Part shown: positions 17,401 to 24,306 of the stretch, piece by piece
Layout: each line of letters begins with the position of its first letter
How positions within the stretch are numbered: position 1 is the first letter of the stretch
NCBI GenBank assembly: GCA_039819165.1
Contig: JBCBSM010000001.1
Location: 1 to 64,000, forward strand
DNA: 64,000 bases
Direction: 5' to 3'
Source: Planctomycetota bacterium
GTDB lineage: Bacteria; Planctomycetota; Phycisphaerae; Phycisphaerales; UBA1924
Position numbers and translations under genes: made by a program
The notes under the pieces: generated by a model
Databases searched by the model: none
What the model was told of the DNA's origin: nothing
What the model saw: only the letters and a program-made list of their open reading frames with translations

Positions 17401-20237
17401 ATGACACGTCGATTGCAGGTGCAACGTCCCTAATCAACTCGAAGGATCTGCTCGCAAGGATCCGCTACCCGGACAGCAGCGGCGACTCGGACACCGTGCG
17501 CTTTGGCTACAACCTGCTCGCCGAGCAGATCGAGTCGCTCGATCAGATGGGGACGAGCCGGGCGTTCACCCGAGACCAACTAGGGCGGATCACGGCGGAC
17601 GCTGCGACGCTGACGCCGGGCTCGGGCGTCGATGGCGCCGTCACGTCTATTACGACCGGTTACGACACGCTCGGCCGCGTGACCGAGATCACGTCGCTCA
17701 ACGGATCGAGCGTGGTCAACCAGGTGTCGTACACGTACGACAACCTAGACGGCCTGTGGAACATCCAGGCCATCAAGCAGAATCCTCTCGGGCCCACGTC
17801 GGATCCAATGGCTCTGACCGTTGGCTTTGATTGGGATACGGCCCGGTTCGCCGACGGCAACTACAACCGCCTGAACCGGACGGACTACCCCTACGGCAGC
17901 ACGACGATCGCTTCTGCCTATGCAACAGGTGTCGATGACACCATCAGCCGGATTAGCGGCTATGACGCGCCCGGCTTCGGCCTCTCCAGCAGCCTGCTGC
18001 GGTACGAGTACACGGGCCTGGCGATGCCGACCAAGGTCGATCTCCACCCACCGGATGTCTCTCTGGATCGTGCCTACGCGAATGGCACGTCGGTGACGCA
18101 CGGCTTCGCGGGCCTGGACCGTCATGGTCGGGTGCGGCGGCATACGTGGCGGTACAACGCGAGCGGCAAGACGCTCCCGCTCCTCGACGAGCTTCACGCT
18201 TACGACGACGCGAGCAACCGGCTGACGCGCGTGGATGGTCGGCCGGCGGGGGTGGATCGCCTGGCGAAGCCCGACTTCGTCTACGGCTACGACTCGAATC
18301 ACCGGCTCACCGAGGTGCAGCGGGGCGACGCCGAGGGCGGCATCGCCATCGTGCAAGCCGGCTTCTATGGAGAGCTCTGGCAGCTGGACATCCTGGGCAA
18401 CTGGGACACGCTCCAGCGGGACCTCGACGGCACGATGGGCGCCTTCGGCGAGTCGGGCGACATCAGCGAGGCCCGCACGCACAACGACGCCAACGAGCTC
18501 GGCGACATCGGCGCCGAGACCGCCACCTACGACGGCAACGGCAACCTTGCGACGCTGAGCTCCGGCGGGCTGACCTACGAGTACACGCACGACGCCTGGA
18601 ATCGTCTGACGCGTGTGCTGCTTCGGACGTCTCCGACGTTCGGCTTCGAGCTCGGTGCGTTTGGCTACAACGGGCTGCACCACCGTGTGACGGCGCAGCG
18701 GAACGCCGCGCAGGTGCGTCTGTACTACGACGGCCGGTGGCGGATCCTCGAGGAACGCGGCGGCACGCTGAGCGGCGGGGTGTTCACCCTCCGCGACGTG
18801 GCGCAGAACTTCTACGGCAGCCGCGGGGCCGACGACCTGGTGGCCCGCCGGTGGCACCGGGATGTGGACTCGGGCGAGCCGTCGCCGCAGAACTACTTCG
18901 CTCTAGGCGACGTGCAGGGCTCGATCGTGGCGGTGCTCGATGGCACGGGCGGTTTATTAGAACGCCTGGAGTACGACGCGTACGGCCGGCACCGGCACTT
19001 CTGGTACGCGGACACGAACCGCGACGGCGAGGTGGACGACGGGACGCTGGACTGGCCGTTCTTCAGCCAGCCGCTGAGCCCGAGCACGATCCCGGACACG
19101 AGCGCTGCGTACGAGCCGGACGCGGACCTGGACTTCGACGGCGACATCGACGGGGCCGACACGGCGCTGTTCCAGGCGCATAAGAACCGCGTTCCGCTGG
19201 CGAGCAACCTGCTGGGCGACCCGGGCGGGGCCGGGCTGTCGCACGGCTACGGCGGGTACGCGTACGAGACGCTGGTGGGTCTGTACCACGCGCGGAACCG
19301 GTGGTACAGCACCGAGCTGGGCCGCTTCCTGCAGCGCGATCCCGCGGGGTATGTCGATGGGATGAACCTGTATGGGTACGGCGGATCGAGCCCGTTCGTC
19401 TTCATGGATCCGTGGGGGCTCTTCCAGCAGGCCCAGGACTTCGTGCAGCAGTGGGGGTACGACCCGGCCGCAGTGCAGGCGGATGCATGGCGGATTGGGA
19501 TGGAACTTAGGCATGGCGTAACAGCATCTCCGCCACCGCAGCCGGGCCTTGTAGACCGAGCCGCACGGCGAGTAGTACGTCAGCTGCCACATGTCGTTAT
19601 GGGGACTACGTCCGGAGCTACTTTTGGTAGCGCCATGGGAGGAGCGCTCGGTCTTAGCGCCGGGCCCAAGACTGCCACTCCGGGAGCGCTGCTCGGCGGT
19701 GCAATCGGCGCGACGACCGGTTTCTTCGAAGGAGTCTTCGCCGACCCGAATGAACCTTGGATCGACACGGGTAAGCGCGCAGCCGTGATGGCCATGTTCG
19801 AGAGTCTGCTGACACCGGTCCTCGGCAAGATCCTCGGTCCATTGGCGAAGACCGGTCGAATGGGACGGGCGACGGCTAGCGACTGCTTGGTCGTCGATGA
19901 TGTAGCTGAGGCCGCGGCACCTCGATGGCGAGCAGGTCGCTATAGTAATAGTGCGTCTAGTCCAGGAGCCTATCTAGATTCTGGACGACGCGTATTTCCG
20001 ACACGACGAAACTCCGGCCTTCGTGGTGACCAGCTACGGCAAGAGCAAGTACAGTTCACCAGAAAACGATTGGCTGAAGGGGCAGATATTGAGGAGATTC
20101 GCGGACAAGCTGCGGCCGCCGGCCTGACTCGGACATTTGCTGGCGCGACGTCGCATCTTGCAGATCCAGGGGCCGAACGCGCGGTACAGCGTGGTCTTGA
20201 GATGCTAGAGCCGGTCGTCACGCCATCTAGCCCATAG
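11439..20237 (+). CDS. Giant secreted Rhs/YD-repeat polymorphic toxin with dockerin-like domains
   Basis: A 2,932-residue Rhs-family protein with an AAGGAG site five bases before its ATG and a signal peptide ending near CAARGQ. Residues about 25-620 form a Cys-rich region with EF-hand/dockerin-like loops (near 398, DYTGDGQVGCDD; near 506, DLDGDCRFTSFD). A DUF6531-like start of the Rhs shell follows (EPVHLFTGAKSERVVDL, about 636), then YD repeats (EYDALGRPTK, YDVLDRRVAS, YDTLGRVTEI) to about 2,500. Two more calcium-type loops (DTNRDGEVDD near 2,525; DLDFDGDIDG near 2,562) interrupt the shell just before the core end (YSTELGRFLQRDPAGY ... FMDPWG, ending 2,660). The last 272 residues are the variable tip: a Gly-rich hydrophobic stretch, then a basic, AT-richer domain ending VTPSSP that I do not recognise. 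Rhs shells encapsulate and deliver toxin tips; a contact toxin exported by the neighbouring T2SS is inference. Confidence 0.92.
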   Translation: MQRLAWVGALLVSLFASCAARGQCYDDPCCQYIYLGPTLGYTCIWFCPPPDMPVPLVPETDPCSITLCEWLCLIQTPPGGPGSDPALCLGSNPLGGNPCDPCAIAHLICAYAAACPGETIEDLVGDFISPANCIDPCLVGNCPSCYCTWSPEEKATFWSCLGQCSVAECDEIPMVCDTMPISNPMMPDDECTGTCEGLGRYIDRISECALDNGSCLLSDEQILDLVCQWATACAGASPLGVDSSVCLDCVEGVLGRQLTADERLEVLLCLGCYPCIGSGPDPDPSVACDAGMVTCDSLRDYLSEWIACLTIDGTEPTRADILAEICTRLKDASCMDTLAKRCQALGSILDSGCLTELLGGPMTYDELYNLLECSGCVQCVGCDGVPVDCMLCTVDQPGNWDYTGDGQVGCDDLYFHVIGYDICRKNAGCAVTDADRRSRLLDFWENAPHGISCDEAAKCIRSASRTAPTFAWWMSFYQTPKAGATTNCFDEWCASQPDTGSVLEAAPCDLDGDCRFTSFDTELWLEFTLICRGMTSCMDGSGGPALSTDDICSYIRKGCYLQYGSGGLTPCEVGMTIVAVIDQRCGLLLESGQGSEILACAGLCESGVPEDVIVKLGLDHGDLFDVCSIKTQDNIESAEPVHLFTGAKSERVVDLAVALTGEDFELVRSYTSSTAESVGQAPVGRNWTLSAFQKIVATEIAQHIKDLGVPDEPDLLVRDVSLNSIHSYWEDPTTGLFQSRGTTSQYIDGAVSGPGMQHGSGPTAAQYFVLYEPGHWEKWYYVKDDNIFADDIKFHNALKGHLIREIDVYGNERRYTYDWVLEDGAPGTEDKVARLRSIRCYRSGQRTYPDANIQFHWDYGGDSRLRRVVVSRPTGFIDGRPEAWEETQSVEYLYRVPSGAATSQDANLVQVNYRTRVDRDEAGSDEPFWTRMRQYRYHNGELDAAEQTDERQNVRGLPHQLKMVIEPEQIEWVAQQRMAADPSDSLESVAAEIRLNGDGHLIDAANGITTRDLAAKIIGYRHTKTGGTVVFESANPRVDVQFLQSACGGCGSGNPQGLKQAFEYIETSVGGTTASTVVEDFLVDLAGGPGEFETIAYRTKYYDHVIRDGSPYLEIEAVEENALEGGRIWATKYAYGAGQNNLIREYSPSSILTYTVGTAMMRASAMIRPADGLVTEYGYTGDNRLAQTLLRAGDDTSTRSLIEEFTYGDSLRPWLPTKIERIRTEGQTSVPATTNDVEETTFEYDFLGGAYPNAVIWSKTSIEAELITENGPEAAVTTYGSEELYDQYGRNYASLGLDGCITLREFDDRFGLPTKISVNESNVLFLAALAPTPTAPGFDETAWGESIDEPGETLFTKRGGRLVTEIEYDALGRPTKTVAPDGVTTRIVREIRSNGVAERSGFPGYYAEIMLPHDMTADPDEGATPFLGMASIAWHNAGGELIRTSSYTLDADDIDYAADPIEYALTDSDLTAPHGTENERARSTIVHTYSGLIEETRDWHNLTGLALIDPGARPDEARYLSVQFEYDQLGRLTQSRTRNGTFTGHEYDVLDRRVASWTDTTGGHVTPPYFEKIYFDGDPTVSDQGVGNGNISRIERFTGESMVVRATRFYYDFRDRLVWTLNPLAPHTFTTYDNLDRPASVSVYESATEPPPSAPGEIARGRHAETQYSQRGLIYRTRLAIDPKSATPDFLETNLFLDSKGRARSEQAPSSPGIKRLFDAHDRVITRYVTDRGGDTPTGGRAHHFNVTSDIVLEQVTHVYNADTAAGLAVPLQYNGLLDNSTTYLRNPADTETGSLDGHTVPPVPQFVGFYYDPGSRLRATIDFGSFRADDVFAATEAGPQSSPFATGSWPPDDLAELNQAAYNDAIISRREYNKRGLVSIEEDPEGRATLWYYDHLDRVFGIVDNFLPVSGVGAYLGWESDGSGGFRWVGHYVGGDLSGSLDVAVNRATSIEYDGSGNARRRIAHLPRSGDLMGTGPDPQQSTFYDYDTSIAGATSLINSKDLLARIRYPDSSGDSDTVRFGYNLLAEQIESLDQMGTSRAFTRDQLGRITADAATLTPGSGVDGAVTSITTGYDTLGRVTEITSLNGSSVVNQVSYTYDNLDGLWNIQAIKQNPLGPTSDPMALTVGFDWDTARFADGNYNRLNRTDYPYGSTTIASAYATGVDDTISRISGYDAPGFGLSSSLLRYEYTGLAMPTKVDLHPPDVSLDRAYANGTSVTHGFAGLDRHGRVRRHTWRYNASGKTLPLLDELHAYDDASNRLTRVDGRPAGVDRLAKPDFVYGYDSNHRLTEVQRGDAEGGIAIVQAGFYGELWQLDILGNWDTLQRDLDGTMGAFGESGDISEARTHNDANELGDIGAETATYDGNGNLATLSSGGLTYEYTHDAWNRLTRVLLRTSPTFGFELGAFGYNGLHHRVTAQRNAAQVRLYYDGRWRILEERGGTLSGGVFTLRDVAQNFYGSRGADDLVARRWHRDVDSGEPSPQNYFALGDVQGSIVAVLDGTGGLLERLEYDAYGRHRHFWYADTNRDGEVDDGTLDWPFFSQPLSPSTIPDTSAAYEPDADLDFDGDIDGADTALFQAHKNRVPLASNLLGDPGGAGLSHGYGGYAYETLVGLYHARNRWYSTELGRFLQRDPAGYVDGMNLYGYGGSSPFVFMDPWGLFQQAQDFVQQWGYDPAAVQADAWRIGMELRHGVTASPPPQPGLVDRAARRVVRQLPHVVMGTTSGATFGSAMGGALGLSAGPKTATPGALLGGAIGATTGFFEGVFADPNEPWIDTGKRAAVMAMFESLLTPVLGKILGPLAKTGRMGRATASDCLVVDDVAEAAAPRWRAGRYSNSASSPGAYLDSGRRVFPTRRNSGLRGDQLRQEQVQFTRKRLAEGADIEEIRGQAAAAGLTRTFAGATSHLADPGAERAVQRGLEMLEPVVTPSSP
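19336..19457 (+). repeat. Rhs core-end direct repeat, copy 1 (inside the rhs gene)
   Basis: This stretch encodes the end of the Rhs core (RDPAGYVDGMNLYGYGG ... DPWGLFQQAQDFVQQWG). It aligns without gaps to 20690-20811. By eye there are eight mismatches, all in the first half, and the last 72 bases are identical. It marks the junction between conserved shell and variable tip. Confidence 0.92.
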
Positions 20238-20265
20238 GCTTGTAGAATGAAGGAAAATATTTGCT

Positions 20266-20625
20266 GTGAATGACCCTGATTTCTGTGGTATTTTAGAATA
20301 TTTTGTAAATAATATTGTTGGTTTTGAGATTAAGCGACCAGAGCTAGACCACTCTTGGTACTCTACAATAGTTCAAAGACATATTAAGCTATCGAGTGTT
20401 CTCTATCAGTACTTGGCAGCCGAGCCTGGTACTGGCACTATGGGCGCATCTGGTCAGTTGAATTCAGAGGAACTGACTCGTATCGGTGCTCTATGTGTAT
20501 GCAAAGCAATTTTGTCTGAACTATCGTGCGACACTATGTCAACGGCACAGTACTACATTATTGAGCAATCTACACAGTTGTGTGATAAATGGATCGAGTA
20601 TATAATTACATGTCCCAAACAGTAA
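20266..20625 (+). CDS. Putative immunity protein for the resident Rhs tip
   Basis: A 119-residue protein of no family I recognise, starting with GTG 28 bases after the rhs stop, with AAGGA about 11 bases upstream. It is acidic to neutral, helical in appearance (ELTRIGALCVCKAILSELSC), and has several Cys. Its codons are strikingly AT-rich against the GC-rich chromosome, which is typical of horizontally acquired immunity genes. Position immediately after a Rhs variable tip and before a silent tip is the standard place for the cognate immunity gene, so that role is inferred from context alone. Confidence 0.65.
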   Translation: MNDPDFCGILEYFVNNIVGFEIKRPELDHSWYSTIVQRHIKLSSVLYQYLAAEPGTGTMGASGQLNSEELTRIGALCVCKAILSELSCDTMSTAQYYIIEQSTQLCDKWIEYIITCPKQ

Positions 20626-20689
20626 GGCGATGCAGTAAAGTTTAAAAATAGTTTCAGCTCTATTCTTCGGCCAGTCACTTTCTGTTAAT

Positions 20690-20811
20690 GCGATCCGGCT
20701 GGCTACTTCGACGGAATGAACCTGTACGGGTACGGCGGGTCGAGCCCGTTCGTCTTCATGGATCCGTGGGGGCTCTTCCAGCAGGCCCAGGACTTCGTGC
20801 AGCAGTGGGGG
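20690..20811 (+). repeat. Rhs core-end direct repeat, copy 2 (head of the silent tip cassette)
   Basis: Second copy of the Rhs core end, beginning exactly at a sequence coding DPAGYFDGMNLYGYGG. A TAA codon (20686-20688) in the same frame lies directly before it, so the copy is not connected to an upstream reading frame. It has the same length (122 bases) and reading register as copy 1 at 19336. Recombination between the copies would delete 1,354 bases and fuse the second tip to the Rhs body in frame. Confidence 0.92.
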
Positions 20812-21618
20812 GCAAGCAACGAGGCCATCCAGTGGCAGACGGCGGAGTCGATGGCGGGATACTGGCGGGGCTACAACGACTACTTGAATCCCAGGCTGGC
20901 GATGGATGGCACGCCGCTCACGGCGGGCATGAAGGCCTCGCAGGCGAACTACAACAGGACGATCGCGCAGCAGCAGGGGATCGGCTCGGCCTCCCGGGCG
21001 GCGCAGCGGCAGATGATCGGGGAGATGGGCGTGGGGATGATCCCCGTCGTCGGCGAATTCATGGATTACCAGGTGATGACGGACCCCAACGCCGCGTGGT
21101 GGGAGCGCAGCCTGGCGGGCCTGAGCCTGGGCGTGAACTGCTTCACGGCGGGCCTGCTGCCCAACGCGGGGCCGATCATCCGATCGCTCAGGGCGGGCGA
21201 TGATTTCGCCGCCTACGCGGACGATATGATGGCGAGGGCGGGAGGTGTCGCGTCATCCGGAGTTGCTTCAAGAAGATTCTGGACTAAGTCCAAGATGTTT
21301 AATGGCAACAAGGTGTTCCAACGCGACGATCTGATCGATCCGAGTCGCGTTGATGCTCGAGGGCGAACAAATCTCGAGCGAATGCAGAGGGGACTAGCAC
21401 CGCTTGGTCCAGACAATAAGTCGATCAATCTGCATCACCTCACACAGACACAGGATGGTGCGATCGCGGAGGTGTCGCAGACATTCCACCAACAGAACTA
21501 TGGAACGCTACACATCAACCCGAATACAATTCCATCAGGAATCGATCGCATTGAGTTTAATGCTTGGCGGGACAAGTACTGGCGCGATCGTGCAAGAGAC
21601 TTTGAGGAATCGCCATGA
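20716..21618 (+). CDS. Silent Rhs C-terminal tip with LHH/HNH nuclease toxin domain
   Basis: An orphan Rhs tip of 300 residues. The first 32 residues duplicate the Rhs core end and junction (through FQQAQDFVQQWG). A helical region follows, then a pre-toxin-like hydrophobic segment (GMIPVVGEFMDYQVMTD, about residues 110-126). The C-terminal 65 residues match the LHH class of the HNH/Endo VII nuclease superfamily: NKSINLHHLTQ, a second part with FHQQNYGTLHIN, and basic helices (FNAWRDKYWRDRARDF). The ATG at 20716 is merely the Met inside the repeat; no Shine-Dalgarno is evident, so it is probably a stored, poorly or not translated cassette rather than a free protein. It overlaps its immunity gene by four bases. 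DNase activity is family-based. Confidence 0.85.
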   Translation: MNLYGYGGSSPFVFMDPWGLFQQAQDFVQQWGASNEAIQWQTAESMAGYWRGYNDYLNPRLAMDGTPLTAGMKASQANYNRTIAQQQGIGSASRAAQRQMIGEMGVGMIPVVGEFMDYQVMTDPNAAWWERSLAGLSLGVNCFTAGLLPNAGPIIRSLRAGDDFAAYADDMMARAGGVASSGVASRRFWTKSKMFNGNKVFQRDDLIDPSRVDARGRTNLERMQRGLAPLGPDNKSINLHHLTQTQDGAIAEVSQTFHQQNYGTLHINPNTIPSGIDRIEFNAWRDKYWRDRARDFEESP

Positions 21619-22088
21619 GTATGCAGGACTTCGAAGCAGCATGCGAGTTGATCAGGCGACATGAAGAGCTTGCGGATTTTGAGGGCCCTAAGCCAGATGA
21701 GTTATTAGCGAAAGCGGAAGCTGCGATTGGACTTTCATTTCCGGCTACCTACCGGGCGTTCTTGAGCAAGTTTGGATGCGGGGACATTGCTGGCGCTGAA
21801 TTTTATGGAATAATTAAAGATAACTTTGAAGAATCTGGTATACCAGATGCGATATGGTTAACATTAGATCAAAGAAAATCGTCGGAGCTTCCAAAATTCT
21901 ATATACTCATCGGAGATTCCGGGAACGGCGGATTATATGCAATCGATTGCTCGGTAATTTCCGTCGCGGAATGCCCAGTAGTAGAGTGGTGGGCTGGTGC
22001 GCAGGACCAAAGAACAGTTGCTGCAGATTTTGGCGATTTCTTTTTGCGCACTGTACGAGAGGCATTGCATAATCGGCGACTCTCGTAA
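21615..22088 (+). CDS. SUKH (SMI1/KNR4) family immunity protein
   Basis: A 157-residue protein of the SUKH-1/SMI1-KNR4 superfamily: an N-terminal helix pair, then LAKAEAAIGLSFPATYRAFL and KFGCGDIAGAEFYGI, the signature region of the fold, followed by FYILIGDSGNGGLYAIDC and a C-terminal helix (FGDFFLRTVREAL). These proteins neutralise nuclease toxins in polymorphic toxin loci and are the usual partners of HNH/LHH toxins. The ATG overlaps the stop of the LHH tip (ATGA), a classic toxin-immunity coupling. It is AT-richer than the chromosome. An in-frame ATG two codons downstream is the alternative start. Confidence 0.9.
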   Translation: MSMQDFEAACELIRRHEELADFEGPKPDELLAKAEAAIGLSFPATYRAFLSKFGCGDIAGAEFYGIIKDNFEESGIPDAIWLTLDQRKSSELPKFYILIGDSGNGGLYAIDCSVISVAECPVVEWWAGAQDQRTVAADFGDFFLRTVREALHNRRLS

Positions 22089-22162
22089 TGATAAAAAGCT
22101 GCCGCCTTCGAGAATCACGCCGTACGATCGTCGATGGTCCGACGGCTGAGTGCTTGCCACTA

Positions 22163-22326
22163 GACACGAACCGCGACGGCGAGGTGGTGTTGACCTTGTT
22201 TGGTTTCTGGCATTCCAGAACCTCTTCGAGGACGGCGACCCTATCGCCGGCTTCGACGCCGACGGCGAACTGACATTCTTCGACCTCCTCGCCTTCCAGA
22301 ACGCCTTCCCGGATGGATGCGAATGA
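22163..22326 (+). pseudogene. Broken GC-type dockerin C-terminus
   Basis: Read with one restored base near 22205-22210, this stretch codes two dockerin-like calcium loops in the order of the intact tails at 27569-29272 and 29405-31114: DTNRDGEV..LTLF, FLAFQNLFEDGD, then FDADGELTFFDLLAFQNAF and a terminal PDGCE before TGA (22324-22326). The frame is broken by loss of one base in the codons for the Phe-Leu of FLAFQ. The first 25 bases are identical to 19011-19035 inside the rhs gene. No start or signal sequence belongs to it, so it is the relic of the 3' end of an exported gene. Confidence 0.75.
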
Positions 22327-22383
22327 CGCGGCCGGCCGCGTCGTGGGCCGTGATCTCGGCCCCGCTCGCGCTACCTTAGCCGC

Positions 22384-24306
22384 ATGGCCAACAGACGCGA
22401 TGCGGCGGGTGGTGGGGCGGAGCGACCGGCGGGCGATCGGCCGTCGGGCCCGCTGGCGCGGTTCCTTGGCGTTGTCGAGTGGCTGGGCAACCTGCTGCCG
22501 CACCCGGTCACGCTGTTCGCGCTGCTCGCGCTAGCCATCGTGGTGATCTCGGCGATCGCGACCTTCCTCGAGGTCGGCGCGGATGATCCCCGCACGCTGG
22601 CCCCGAAGGCCGAGCTGACGGTCGTGTCCATCGCTGAGTCGGTTTCGCCGCCGATGCTCGTTGCCGAGAACAAGGACGAGAACTCGATCGCCTTCGACGT
22701 CCTCGACGATCCCGATGGCCGCCTGCACTCACTCATGGAGGTAACGCTCACCGTTTCCGGCGTGCGGTCCGCGCCGGACGACGAGCATCCCACCGTGACG
22801 TTCGAGAGCGACGAAGGCACGACGCTGGTTGCCAAGCAGCGCAACGCCCCCAGGCTCACCACGCAGAGCCTGCTGTCCGCCGCCGGTATCCGCTGGATCG
22901 GCCAGAACATCGTGACCAACTTCTCGAGCTTTGCACCGCTCGGCACCGTGCTGGTCGCACTGCTGGGCGTCGGCGTGGCGGAGAAGTCGGGCCTGCTGAC
23001 CGCGGTCGTGCGGGGGCTGGTGCTTGGTGCACCGCCGCGGCTGGTCACCGCGGTGGTCGTGTTCTGCGGCGTACTGAGCAACACGGCCAGCGAGATGGGC
23101 TACGTCGTGCTCATCCCGCTGGCCATGGCGATCTACCACGCGCTCGGACGCCATCCGCTGGCGGGCATGGCCGCCGCGTTCGCGGGTGTGTCGGGCGGGT
23201 ACAGCGCCAACCTGCTGATCGGCACGGTCGATCCGCTGCTGGCCGGCATCACCGAGGAGGCCGCGCAGCTCATCGATCCGGCCTACGAGGTGCACCCCGC
23301 GGTCAACTGGTGGTTCATGATCGCCAGCACGTTCCTCGTCACGGGCGTGTGCTGGGCGGTGTCCACCTTCATCGTCGAGCCGAGGCTCGGTGCGTACGAC
23401 CCGTCCGAAGCAGAGGACGAAGTGCGGCTGGCGTCGGCCGAATCCAAGGAGATGGCGCCCGTGTCGGCACAGGAGTGGCGGGGCGTCGCCTGGGCCGCGG
23501 CGAGCGCCCTCGTGGTCGCCGTGGGTATCGTCGTGCTGGCCGGCCCGGGGGGCGAGGCCGCCCGGAGCCTGCTGGGATGGCTGCCCGGGTGGGGCGTGCT
23601 CCGCAACCCCAACCCCGATGCGACCGGGGCCGAGGCCCTCCGCCCGCTGCTGCGGAGCGTGGTGCCGATGATCGTGGTCTTCTTCGTCGTGCCGGGCTTC
23701 GTGTACGGCCGCGTCGTCGGCACGATGCGGACCGATAGGGACGTGATCCACGCGATGGCCGACGCGATGCGGAGCATGGGGCTCTACATCGTGCTGGTCT
23801 TCTTCGCGGCCCAATTCGTGGCATTCTTCGGCTACTCGGGGCTGGGGCAGATCCTCGCGGTCAAGGGCGCGGACCTGCTCATCAGCCTGAATCTCGACAA
23901 CCCGCTGGTATTCCTGCCGTTCATCCTGATGTGCTGCTTCGTGAACCTGATGCTGGGGTCCGCCAGTGCGCAATGGGCGCTCACGGCGCCGATCTTCGTG
24001 CCGATGCTGATGACCATCGGCTACAGCCCCGAGGTGATCCAGGCGGCCTACCGCATCGGCGACAGCACGACCAACATCATCACGCCGATGATGAGCTACT
24101 TCGGGCTCATCCTCGCGGTCGCGACGCGGTACAAGCGGGATCTGGGCATCGGCACCATGATGGCGACGATGCTGCCGTACTCGATTGCGCTCATCATCGC
24201 GTGGACGGCGCTCTTCTACATCTGGGTGTTCGCGCTGGGAATTCCGGTGGGCCCGGATGCGCCCACGACCTACGACATCACGGCGCCGCTCGGTTCGGGC
24301 GGCTAG
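22384..24306 (+). CDS. AbgT-family transporter
   Basis: A 640-residue polytopic membrane protein matching the AbgT (p-aminobenzoyl-glutamate transporter) family: an N-terminal VEWLGNLLPHPVTLFALLAL helix, IVTNFSSFAPLGTVLVALLG, then GYVVLIPLAMAIYHALGRHP, AAAFAGVSGGYSANLLIG, and near the end SASAQWALTAPIFVPMLM followed by IGDSTTNIITPMMSYFGLIL. Family members import p-aminobenzoyl-glutamate or export sulfonamide-like antimetabolites. Compared with E. coli AbgT, about 80 extra soluble residues (roughly 62-140) sit after the first helix. The TAG stop shares bases with the stop of the convergent kinase gene (CTAG, 24303-24306). No strong Shine-Dalgarno is seen; it stands alone as a transcript. Confidence 0.9.
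   Translation: MANRRDAAGGGAERPAGDRPSGPLARFLGVVEWLGNLLPHPVTLFALLALAIVVISAIATFLEVGADDPRTLAPKAELTVVSIAESVSPPMLVAENKDENSIAFDVLDDPDGRLHSLMEVTLTVSGVRSAPDDEHPTVTFESDEGTTLVAKQRNAPRLTTQSLLSAAGIRWIGQNIVTNFSSFAPLGTVLVALLGVGVAEKSGLLTAVVRGLVLGAPPRLVTAVVVFCGVLSNTASEMGYVVLIPLAMAIYHALGRHPLAGMAAAFAGVSGGYSANLLIGTVDPLLAGITEEAAQLIDPAYEVHPAVNWWFMIASTFLVTGVCWAVSTFIVEPRLGAYDPSEAEDEVRLASAESKEMAPVSAQEWRGVAWAAASALVVAVGIVVLAGPGGEAARSLLGWLPGWGVLRNPNPDATGAEALRPLLRSVVPMIVVFFVVPGFVYGRVVGTMRTDRDVIHAMADAMRSMGLYIVLVFFAAQFVAFFGYSGLGQILAVKGADLLISLNLDNPLVFLPFILMCCFVNLMLGSASAQWALTAPIFVPMLMTIGYSPEVIQAAYRIGDSTTNIITPMMSYFGLILAVATRYKRDLGIGTMMATMLPYSIALIIAWTALFYIWVFALGIPVGPDAPTTYDITAPLGSGG

Noticed and set aside
24303-24306. Shared stop codons of the AbgT and kinase genes (CTAG) as a possible annotation error.
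   Set aside because: Both genes have complete C-termini and the overlap is only the palindromic stop; it is a compact convergent junction.
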